Source: Tannerella sp.
GTDB taxonomy: Bacteria; Bacteroidota; Bacteroidia; Bacteroidales; Tannerellaceae
Length of the DNA: 5,747 nucleotides
Assembly (NCBI GenBank): GCA_031289445.1
Contig: JAITPL010000077.1
Coordinates: 1-5,747 of the forward strand
Direction: 5' to 3'
Shown here: piece after piece, positions 1-5,747 of the stretch
Layout of the letters: the number at the start of each line of letters is the position of its first letter
How positions within the stretch are numbered: position 1 is the first letter of the stretch
The notes under the pieces: generated by a model
Seen by the model: the letters and a program-made list of their open reading frames with translations, nothing else
Told to the model about the DNA's origin: nothing
Database searches by the model: none
Position numbers and translations under genes: made by a program

Positions 1-57
1 GTCAAACGCATCGAATCGGCTGATACAATCGAGGCAGACATCAAGTCGGCTCTATGA
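1..57 (+). CDS. C-terminal end of an unidentified protein (partial)
   Basis: Frame 1 is open from the window edge to a TGA at 55-57 and reads VKRIESADTIEADIKSAL. The composition, a charged amphipathic tail ending in KSAL, looks like a normal bacterial C-terminus. The other two forward frames are less convincing: one stops at 19-21, and the other runs on to 70-72 with an unnatural composition. Eighteen residues are too few to name a family. The gene ends about 30 bases before the greA promoter match, so it is probably a separate transcription unit. No terminator hairpin lies directly after its stop. The nearest is the hairpin at 139-177, which could also serve this gene if transcription reads through the promoter. 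Confidence 0.5.
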   Translation, partial: VKRIESADTIEADIKSAL

Positions 58-87
58 AAAACATGTTTTATAGCATAGAAATAATTA

Positions 88-117
88 TTTGAGATTCAAA
101 AATTATCCGTACCTTTG
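88..117 (+). promoter_or_regulatory. Bacteroidota-type promoter for greA
   Basis: TTTG at 88-91 is followed after 18 bases by TACCTTTG at 110-117. This is a complete match to the TAnnTTTG -7 element known for the Bacteroidota primary sigma factor, with a -33 TTTG at about the usual distance. Transcription should start near 121-126, giving a leader of roughly 86-91 bases before greA. The site sits in the AT-rich gap after the upstream stop, where a promoter is expected. The start site itself is inferred. Confidence 0.72.
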
Positions 118-138
118 CAGCAGTATTTGTTAATATGG

Positions 139-177
139 GAGTTCCGGCTGTATAGAGACGGTCGGGATTCTTTTTTT
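139..177 (+). terminator. Terminator-like hairpin in the greA leader (possible attenuator)
   Basis: The arm at 139-151 (GAGTTCCGGCTGT) pairs along all 13 positions with 158-170 (ACGGTCGGGATTC). Four of the pairs are G-U wobbles (141/168, 143/166, 147/162, 149/160). The loop is the six bases 152-157, and seven Ts follow directly at 171-177. This is the layout of an intrinsic terminator. It lies downstream of the promoter match at 88-117 and upstream of greA, so a transcript from that promoter would meet it after about 50 bases. It could therefore act as a leader attenuator, or as the late terminator of the upstream gene. G-U pairs inside the stem mean that the antisense strand would form a weaker hairpin, which favours function on the + strand. 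Confidence 0.65.
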
Positions 178-197
178 ATTCACTTAATAAAAACAAC

Positions 198-203
198 AGG
201 AGG
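198..203 (+). promoter_or_regulatory. Perfect Shine-Dalgarno sequence of greA
   Basis: AGGAGG lies eight bases before the ATG at 212, which is near-ideal spacing, and it fixes the greA start. It is notable because most Bacteroidota genes lack such a site. The HIT gene here has only a weak AAAGGT, and the two glycosidase genes have none. Confidence 0.8.
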
Positions 204-211
204 ACAAGGTT

Positions 212-679
212 ATGCCATCATACATGACAGAAGAAGGCTATAACAAGATATTAGCCGAGATTAATTATTTGGAATCCGTGAAGCGTCCCGAGATTTCATC
301 TCAAATAGCGGATGCTCGCGATAAGGGCGACCTCTCGGAGAACGCCGAGTACGATGCAGCACGCGAAGCCCAAGGACTTCTCGAAGCCAAGATTGCGCAG
401 TTGAAGGGCATGATTTCAAATGCCCGCATCATTGACGAATCGCAGATTAAGACCGATGTCGTTCAGATAATGAACAAGGTCAAAATCAAAAACACCAAGA
501 CGAAAGCGACGATGAGCTATACTATAGTATCGGATTCGGAAGCTAACCTCAAAGAGAACAAGTTAGCCGTCAGCACGCCGATAGCGCAGGGTCTGATGGG
601 TAAGAAACTTGGAGACAAGGTCGAAATCAAAGTGCCTGTCGGTACTATGACCGTCGAGATACTTGAAATAACGATCTGA
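212..679 (+). CDS. greA: Transcription elongation factor GreA
   Basis: GreA enters the secondary channel of backtracked RNA polymerase and stimulates cleavage of the extruded 3' RNA, so that elongation can resume. The 155 residues match the usual length (158 in E. coli). Residues 1 to about 75 form the antiparallel coiled coil. Its tip carries the signature DKGDLSENAEYDAARE, in which D40 and E43 correspond to the acidic tip residues D41 and E44 of the E. coli protein that help place the catalytic magnesium. Residues from about 80 to 155 form the FKBP-like domain, with the conserved stretch STPIAQGLMGKKLGD followed by VPVG. The start is set by the AGGAGG eight bases upstream. The HIT gene follows after 14 bases, which indicates an operon. 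The leader hairpin at 139-177 suggests attenuation. The protein looks intact, and identification as a Gre factor is secure. The TP-I-A-Q-GL-G-K-GD pattern and unbroken acidic tip fit GreA. Confidence 0.96.
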   Translation: MPSYMTEEGYNKILAEINYLESVKRPEISSQIADARDKGDLSENAEYDAAREAQGLLEAKIAQLKGMISNARIIDESQIKTDVVQIMNKVKIKNTKTKATMSYTIVSDSEANLKENKLAVSTPIAQGLMGKKLGDKVEIKVPVGTMTVEILEITI

Positions 680-693
680 ATAAAGGTAGAAAT

Positions 694-1086
694 ATGGCAA
701 CAATTTTCAGCAAAATAGCAGTCGGCGAGATACCGAGCTACAAGATAGCGGAGGACGCGGAGTTCTTCGCATTTTTAGACATCAACCCCGTATCCAAAGG
801 GCACACCCTCGTTGTCCCAAAGCAGGAAACGGATTATATTTTTGATATTGACGACGCTTTGCTTGGGCGGATGACGGTCTTTGCCAAAAAAGTAGCTAAC
901 GCTATCAAGAACGCTGTCCCCTGCTCGCGAGTAGGTGTAGCTGTCATGGGTCTCGAAGTGCCGCACGCGCACATCCACCTTATCCCTATCAACCGCGAAG
1001 CCGACATGTATTTCTGCAATCCCAAGCTCAAACTCTCGCCCGAAGAATTTGCCGCTATCGCCCAAGACATCAAGGCCGCGATATAA
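694..1086 (+). CDS. HIT-family nucleotide-binding protein (Hint-like hydrolase)
   Basis: This is a 130-residue cytoplasmic protein of the histidine triad superfamily. Members hydrolyse or transfer nucleoside phosphoramidates and related nucleotides through a nucleotidyl-histidine intermediate. The triad is at residues 90-98, VPHAHIHLIP, with H91, H93 and H95, the middle one (H93) being the expected nucleophile. The N-terminus has the typical FSKIAVGEIPSYKIAED and the strand FFAFLDINPVSKGHTLVVPK (residues 24-43), which forms part of the base-binding pocket. No CxxC zinc pair is present near the N-terminus. The start ATG lies 14 bases after the greA stop with a weak AAAGGT before it. It is probably co-transcribed with greA, although no direct functional link between the two is established. 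The physiological substrate cannot be read from the sequence, so no gene symbol is given. Confidence 0.93.
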   Translation: MATIFSKIAVGEIPSYKIAEDAEFFAFLDINPVSKGHTLVVPKQETDYIFDIDDALLGRMTVFAKKVANAIKNAVPCSRVGVAVMGLEVPHAHIHLIPINREADMYFCNPKLKLSPEEFAAIAQDIKAAI

Positions 1087-1110
1087 AAACAGTTCATAAA
1101 TCGAAATCTT

Positions 1111-3177
1111 ATGAATAATAAAAAACTTCTTTTGCTATGGACGGTATGCTCCCTGCTTCTTTCGTGTGAAGTGAAGGAAGCGCCCGCGCCTTTAATGCCT
1201 GTGCCCACGCCCGAACAGGTTGCATGGCACAAAACAGAGATGTACGCCTTCGTACATTTCGGACTGAACACATTCAACGACCTTGAATGGGGCTACGGCA
1301 ATACACCCGCTTCGACTTTCGCCCCCGAAGACCTCAACTGCGAGCAGTGGGTGAAGATTTTCAAGTCTATCGGCATGAAAGGCGTTATCATGACTACCAA
1401 GCATCACGACGGCTTCTGCCTGTGGCCTACCGCTACTACCGAGTACAGCGTCAAGAACTCGCCATGGAAAGGCGGTAAAGGCGATGTAGTGCGCGACCTG
1501 TCGGAGGCCTGCAAGAAATACGGCCTCAAGTTCGGCGTCTATCTCTCGCCGTGGGATCGCAACAATGCTTATTACGGCAAGGCTGAATACGTCGAGACTT
1601 ATCATAACCAGATGCGTGAACTCGTCGGCAACTACGGAGCGCTCTTCGAGTTTTGGTTTGACGGCGCTAACGGCGGCACAGGATGGTACGGCGGTGCGGA
1701 CGAACGCCGTGCAATCGAGGCCAAGACCTACTATAACTACGAAAAAGCACGCGAGATAATAAAAGAAAAACATCCTGACGCAATGATATTTGGCGGCACG
1801 GTACCGGATATTCGCTGGATAGGCAACGAAGACGGATGGGCGGGCGATACGCAATGGAGCCTTTTCGAGTCGGAGCCTGCCCGCGGAGATTATAGAGACA
1901 GTCAGTGGGGCGACGAGAACTCCAAACTGTGGCTTGGGGCAGAGGTGGACGTTTCGGTGCGTCCGGGATGGTTTTACCACCGCCGCGAAGACCATCAGGT
2001 GAAATCGTTGAAACAGCTTGCGGACATATATTACAACAGTATAGGTCATAACGCCAACCTTATACTCAATTTTCCGGTAGCTCTCAGCGGGCACATTCAT
2101 CCTGTCGATTCCGCGCGTATAATGGAATGGGCCGAAATACTGCGAAATGACTTCAAGGACAATCTGCTTGCGTCGGGTAAAGTCAAGATTGAGGCAAGCG
2201 CCTCGCGGGGCAGGAATTTTGCTGCACAGAATGTTATCGACGGCGACTGGGATACTTACTGGGCTACCGACGACGGTATAACAAGCGGCGACCTTACTTT
2301 CACTTTCGAGCAACCTGTATCCCTGAATCGCGTGCTCGTTCAAGAATATATCCCGCTCGGACAGCGTGTTCGCAAATTTGCTATCCAGACATTGCAAAAC
2401 GGCGTTTGGGAAGAGGTCAGCTCTATTGATTCAACCACGACGGTAGGCTATAAGCGTATTGTCCGCTTCCAAACGGTAGAGACGAAGCAGTTGAGAGTGC
2501 ATTTCATAGATGCCCGCGGACCGCTGTGTATTAATAATGTAGAGGCATTTCTGGCGCCTTCGCTCTTGGAAGAGCCTGTTATCGGTCGCAATAACGAAAG
2601 CCTTGTAACAATCACTGCGGGCGACCTGAACTCTGCCGTCTATTATACTACCGACGGCAGCAAACCGTCAACAGCGTCAAACCGCTACGAGACGCCTTTC
2701 ACACTCAATAAAAAAGCAAGGGTAAGCGCCGCTTCTTATGATAAGATTTCAGACCGCTGGAGCGCCGTTGCGGTTAGCGAGTTCGATATTCCCGCCTCGT
2801 TTTATAAAATCATCTCGCCGGAGGATGCAAAAGCATACGCTATCTTCGACGGCAACGGTTATACTGCCTTTAGCCTGCCTAAAGACCGTCCGGAACTGAA
2901 ACTGCGATTGAAGGAAGCGGTAAACCTCGCAGGCTTTAGCTATACGCCAAGTCAGCGTCGCGACGCCAATAATTATATCACTGCGTACCGGTTGTTTATC
3001 GATAATAAAAAAGTATCTGAAGGCGAATTTTCAAACATAGCTAACAACCCTGTCAGACAGGAAATACGTTTCCCCGCAGCGGTCAAAGGTCAGGAGATAC
3101 GTTTCGCAGTTACCGGCGCAACCAACGCGAACAACGTGGCTATAGGTGAATTTTCCGTGATAACCGAAGATATATAA
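1111..3177 (+). CDS. GH29 alpha-L-fucosidase lipoprotein with F5/8-type-C and chitobiase-C-like domains
   Basis: This retaining exo-hydrolase removes terminal alpha-L-fucose from glycans. Residues 1-19 are a lipoprotein signal (NNKK, a hydrophobic run, then LLLSC with C19 as the lipidated Cys), so the enzyme is anchored at the cell envelope. The catalytic barrel covers about residues 30-345. Seen motifs are [11 protein letters not shown] (H49), [13 protein letters not shown] (H98, H99), YLSPWDRN and [12 protein letters not shown]184 in the last is the expected nucleophile, and E240 in [11 protein letters not shown] is the likely acid/base. These motifs resemble the GH29-B branch, whose members prefer alpha-1,3/1,4-fucose as in Lewis-type structures. 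Residues 360-482 are an F5/8-type-C (CBM32-like) domain ([15 protein letters not shown]). Residues 489-556 are a chitobiase-C-like domain ([11 protein letters not shown]). Residues 565-688 are a diverged second discoidin-like domain. The gap to the HIT gene is only 24 bases, with no terminator or recognisable promoter, so read-through is possible. The last codons begin the tandem repeat at 3164. Family assignment is firm; linkage specificity is inferred. Confidence 0.93.
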   Translation: MNNKKLLLLWTVCSLLLSCEVKEAPAPLMPVPTPEQVAWHKTEMYAFVHFGLNTFNDLEWGYGNTPASTFAPEDLNCEQWVKIFKSIGMKGVIMTTKHHDGFCLWPTATTEYSVKNSPWKGGKGDVVRDLSEACKKYGLKFGVYLSPWDRNNAYYGKAEYVETYHNQMRELVGNYGALFEFWFDGANGGTGWYGGADERRAIEAKTYYNYEKAREIIKEKHPDAMIFGGTVPDIRWIGNEDGWAGDTQWSLFESEPARGDYRDSQWGDENSKLWLGAEVDVSVRPGWFYHRREDHQVKSLKQLADIYYNSIGHNANLILNFPVALSGHIHPVDSARIMEWAEILRNDFKDNLLASGKVKIEASASRGRNFAAQNVIDGDWDTYWATDDGITSGDLTFTFEQPVSLNRVLVQEYIPLGQRVRKFAIQTLQNGVWEEVSSIDSTTTVGYKRIVRFQTVETKQLRVHFIDARGPLCINNVEAFLAPSLLEEPVIGRNNESLVTITAGDLNSAVYYTTDGSKPSTASNRYETPFTLNKKARVSAASYDKISDRWSAVAVSEFDIPASFYKIISPEDAKAYAIFDGNGYTAFSLPKDRPELKLRLKEAVNLAGFSYTPSQRRDANNYITAYRLFIDNKKVSEGEFSNIANNPVRQEIRFPAAVKGQEIRFAVTGATNANNVAIGEFSVITEDI

Positions 3178-3267
3178 AACCCGCTACTTGAAGATATAAA
3201 CCCACTACTTGAAGATATATAAACCCACACAGACTTGAAAATATAAACCCCATTACTTGAAGATATG
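3164..3267 (+). repeat. Degenerate tandem direct repeat bridging the fucosidase stop and rhamnosidase start
   Basis: A 14-base core, TACTTGAAGATATA, occurs at 3185-3198 and 3206-3219 (identical). Diverged copies lie at 3232-3245 (GACTTGAAAATATA) and 3254-3267 (TACTTGAAGATATG). Core spacings are 21, 26 and 22 bases. A half copy (CCGAAGATATA) forms the fucosidase's last codons at 3164-3174, and the final copy supplies the rhamnosidase's ATG. Each core except the last is followed by AAACCC or TAAACCC. The array therefore fills the whole 87-base intergenic gap and overlaps both coding ends. No terminator hairpin and no TAnnTTTG element is seen in it. It could be a slippage-prone spacer, a set of stacked binding sites on one DNA face (about two helical turns apart), or simply an old duplication. 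The repeat itself is certain; its function is unknown. Confidence 0.88.
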
Positions 3268-5747
3268 AAACACGCATTTTTTTTATTTGTTTCGTGCATG
3301 ATTTTAAGCGTCGGCTGCAAGCAGGCACGCGAAGACGACAACCTGCATGCCGTCGATTTAACCGGCGAATATTTGGTTAATCCCTTGAGCCTTAGCGCCG
3401 AACATCCGCGTCTGGCATGGAAGATTGAAATGCCTGCGCAGGCAGCGTGCAGCAACCTGAAGCAGACAGCCTATCAAATTATTGCCGCCTCGTCGCCCGA
3501 ACTGCTTACGGAAGATAAAGCCGACCTGTGGAATACCGGCAAGGTAAAATCGGGTAACTCAATACAAACGCCTTACGAAGGCCGCGAACTCAACAGTTTC
3601 GCTCGTTGCTACTGGAAAGTGAGAATATGGGACAATCACGGCAAGGTTTCTGCCTGGAGCCAAACCTCATACTGGGGCAGGGGAGTCGTTGGCGATAACG
3701 GATGGCAGGCCGAATGGATCGGCGCACAACCGGATACGGCGTTAAGGCGATACCGCGAATATGTTGCGAACAACTACAAAAACAAGGATTTCGACGTCAA
3801 TTACTGGATGAATCCTCCGCACCCGCCTTCGCCTCTGCTTCGCAAGTCGTTTAATATCAGCAACACGGTGAAGAATGCCACGCTCTACGTTTCGGCTCTC
3901 GGTTACTACGAGATATGGCTCAACGGCGAAAGGATCGGCGACTATCGGCATTCTCCCGAATGGACTGACTATGAAGACTGTGTGCAGTATCAGACTTTCG
4001 ATGTGAGCGGACGGCTACGCAAGGGTGAGAATGTGCTTGCCGCTACTCTGGCCGACGGCTGGGCATTGGGCAGACTTGGCGGTATCAAGTGGAACTATTG
4101 CTTCCCGCAGCGAGGTTTCTACGCCTTAGACCGCCGACTGACAGCCCGGTTAGCGCTCGAAATGGAGGGCGACACTTACTCGGATATTCTTACCGACGGG
4201 TCGTGGAAAATCAACCCCGACGGATATATCCTCAAGGCTGATAATTTTGCCGGCGAAACGATTGACGCTCGCAAGTATCCAAAAGGTTGGAATGATGCAG
4301 GTTTCGACGATTCGCAATGGGGTAGCGTCCATGTCGATAAAGAGCAGAATAGCCGCCATCTTATTGCCCAACAGAACGAGCCTCTGCGGGTGCATCGCGA
4401 GCTGTCTCCGGTGAAGATTTGGCAGTGGCGCGATAAGTATATAGCCGATTTCGGTCAGAATATTGCCGGTCACTGTACGTTCGAGATCAGCGGCAAAGCA
4501 GGTCAAACCGTCACTCTTCGCCACGGCGAATGGCTCAACAACGACGGCAGTATCTATACCCAAAGCCTTGGCCACGCCAAAGCTACCGATACCTTCATCC
4601 TTTCGGGTGGCGATGACTTTTTCGACCCTTCATTCACTTATCACGGTTTCCAGTATGTTGAGGTTTCGGGCCTGACGCAAGCGCTGACCGCCGATATGAT
4701 TACGGCCCAGGCTATCAGCTCGGACCCCGATATTACAGGCCGGTTCGAGTGCTCCAATCCGGCGCTCAACAAGCTGTACGAGAACATCGTATGGACGCAG
4801 CGCAACAATATGTACAGCGTGATGACCGATAACCCCTCGCGCGACGAGCGGACAGGCGCTTCGGGCGATGTGCAGATTTTCTGTCAAAGCAGCATCTTCA
4901 ATATGAATATGGCGGGATTCTTCACAAAATGGGTGAACGACTCGAAAGACATAGCCCCTAACGGACAGTTCTTTTCGATGATTCCCTCACTGCGTTACAA
5001 GGGTTTCTGGGAAGGCTGGATAGGTGCGCCCGGATGGTGCGAAGCAGGCTTGATTGTGCCCTGGCGCATGTACGAAAACTATGGCGACCGTCGAGCGCTC
5101 GAAAATCTATATCCGGAAATGAAACGGCATATAGACGTAACTCTTAGCGAAAACCCCGAATTGATATGGAAACTGCGACATAATCACAACAACGACTGGC
5201 TCAATGCCAATACTATCCGCAACCCGCCGGATACTACCTTCAGCACACGCCGTGGCAGTACTCCCGACGATGTTTTTGCAACAGCCTTTTTTGCATACTC
5301 TGCACGATTGTTGGCGGAGATTGCACAAACGCTCAAACAGCCGGATGATGCAGCCAAATATGGCGATTTGGCCGACAGGATAAAGGCTAAATTTATTGCC
5401 GAGTATATAGATTCGGAGGGGAGAGTAGCGGGTAATTCGCAGGGCGCCTACTCGCTGGCGCTCAGCTACGACCTTATTCCCGACGCTTTGCGCGAAAAAG
5501 CGTTCGGACATCTTGTCGATTGTATCATCGAATACGACTATCGCCTGTCAACGGGTTTTATCACTACGCCGATGATGATGCAGGAGTTAGTCAATTTCGG
5601 TCGCACAGACATCGCCTACCGACTGCTCGAATCCGAGCGTTTCCCGTCATGGCTCTATCTTGTCCGCAACGGCGCTTCGACCGTCTGGGAGCGCTGGGAC
5701 GCATGGATACCCGGACGCGGATTTCAGAGCGCCGGGATGAACTCTCT
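3265..5747 (+). CDS. GH78 alpha-L-rhamnosidase lipoprotein (partial, 3' end beyond window)
   Basis: This inverting exo-hydrolase releases terminal alpha-L-rhamnose. The frame is open for 827 complete codons to the window edge. Residues 1-18 look like a lipoprotein signal (KHAFFLFVSCMILSVGC, with C18 the probable lipidated Cys). Domains in order are an Ig-like N-terminal domain (about 31-140, NPLSLSAEHPRLAWKI), a rhamnosidase N domain (about 190-375, YVSALGYYEIWLNGERIG), a concanavalin-like domain (about 380-485, ADFGQNIAGH) and the six-hairpin catalytic barrel from about 493. The motif TDNPSRDERTGASGDVQIF holds D522, R526, general acid E528 and D535. WERWD near the edge holds E809, the expected general base. 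W591 (PGWCEA) and W645 (NDWL) are likely pocket tryptophans. The usual GW of the motif is GA here (A532). The C-terminal beta-sandwich lies outside the window. The start is chosen for the signal peptide; no Shine-Dalgarno is present. It probably works with the upstream fucosidase on one glycan. Family assignment is firm; substrate is unknown. Confidence 0.93.
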   Translation, partial: MKHAFFLFVSCMILSVGCKQAREDDNLHAVDLTGEYLVNPLSLSAEHPRLAWKIEMPAQAACSNLKQTAYQIIAASSPELLTEDKADLWNTGKVKSGNSIQTPYEGRELNSFARCYWKVRIWDNHGKVSAWSQTSYWGRGVVGDNGWQAEWIGAQPDTALRRYREYVANNYKNKDFDVNYWMNPPHPPSPLLRKSFNISNTVKNATLYVSALGYYEIWLNGERIGDYRHSPEWTDYEDCVQYQTFDVSGRLRKGENVLAATLADGWALGRLGGIKWNYCFPQRGFYALDRRLTARLALEMEGDTYSDILTDGSWKINPDGYILKADNFAGETIDARKYPKGWNDAGFDDSQWGSVHVDKEQNSRHLIAQQNEPLRVHRELSPVKIWQWRDKYIADFGQNIAGHCTFEISGKAGQTVTLRHGEWLNNDGSIYTQSLGHAKATDTFILSGGDDFFDPSFTYHGFQYVEVSGLTQALTADMITAQAISSDPDITGRFECSNPALNKLYENIVWTQRNNMYSVMTDNPSRDERTGASGDVQIFCQSSIFNMNMAGFFTKWVNDSKDIAPNGQFFSMIPSLRYKGFWEGWIGAPGWCEAGLIVPWRMYENYGDRRALENLYPEMKRHIDVTLSENPELIWKLRHNHNNDWLNANTIRNPPDTTFSTRRGSTPDDVFATAFFAYSARLLAEIAQTLKQPDDAAKYGDLADRIKAKFIAEYIDSEGRVAGNSQGAYSLALSYDLIPDALREKAFGHLVDCIIEYDYRLSTGFITTPMMMQELVNFGRTDIAYRLLESERFPSWLYLVRNGASTVWERWDAWIPGRGFQSAGMNS

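Noticed and set aside
834..1277. Minus-strand frame across the HIT-fucosidase junction
   Set aside because: It overlaps two well-supported genes on the other strand and has no recognisable protein features.
1192..2397. 401-codon open frame on the minus strand inside the fucosidase gene
   Set aside because: It lies wholly antisense to a secure GH29 gene. Its protein shows no domain or signal, and its composition is that of a shadow frame.
3178..3264. Promoter or terminator for the rhamnosidase in the gap
   Set aside because: TATATAAA stretches occur, but there is no TAnnTTTG element and no GC-rich stem with a T-tract.
3164..3267. CRISPR array
   Set aside because: Spacings of 21-26 bases leave no true spacers, the units are degenerate, and no cas genes are present.
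3090..3455. Minus-strand frames over the repeat, with periodic YLQV-type peptides
   Set aside because: The periodic peptide is only the translation of the tandem DNA repeat in reverse, and the frames overlap both glycosidase genes.
4150..4887. Several minus- and plus-strand frames of 70-141 codons inside the rhamnosidase
   Set aside because: All fall within the continuous GH78 frame, which carries conserved motifs throughout.
1..5747. tRNA, rRNA, insertion sequence or phage genes
   Set aside because: No cloverleaf-like segment, transposase-like frame, terminal inverted repeat or target duplication was seen. The dense coding leaves little room.

Overview
The window looks like part of a Bacteroidota chromosome, most likely Bacteroidales. 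The reasons are a TTTG / TAnnTTTG promoter instead of a -35/-10 pair, short A-rich gene starts mostly without Shine-Dalgarno sequences, and two large carbohydrate-active lipoproteins with short lipobox signal peptides. Genus cannot be fixed from the sequence alone. All supported genes lie on the + strand.

Left part (1-1086): the last codons of an unidentified gene end at 57. A 154-base leader follows, holding a good Bacteroidota promoter match (88-117) and a terminator-like hairpin with a seven-T tract (139-177). A perfect AGGAGG then precedes greA (212-679), the transcript-cleavage factor of RNA polymerase. A small HIT-family nucleotide-binding protein (694-1086) follows 14 bases later and is probably co-transcribed. 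The hairpin between promoter and gene suggests that greA expression is attenuated and that a short leader RNA may be made.

Middle part (1111-3177): only 24 bases after the HIT gene comes a 688-residue lipoprotein alpha-L-fucosidase (GH29, resembling the GH29-B branch). It has a catalytic domain, an F5/8-type-C (CBM32-like) domain, a chitobiase-C-like domain and a second, diverged discoidin-like domain.

Right part (3164-5747): a degenerate tandem repeat of about 21-26 bases fills the whole gap after the fucosidase. It starts in the fucosidase's last codons and ends in the ATG of the next gene, a lipoprotein alpha-L-rhamnosidase (GH78). That gene is cut by the window edge just after its catalytic-base motif. 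It keeps the catalytic acid and base but has Ala where the family motif normally has a substrate-pocket Trp.

The two hydrolases probably form a small exo-glycosidase cassette that trims terminal fucose and rhamnose from a complex glycan at the cell envelope. No SusC/SusD pair, regulator or mobile element is visible here. The most interesting points are the greA leader hairpin, the gene-bridging repeat and the altered rhamnosidase active-site motif. I do not see a clearly new multi-gene system.
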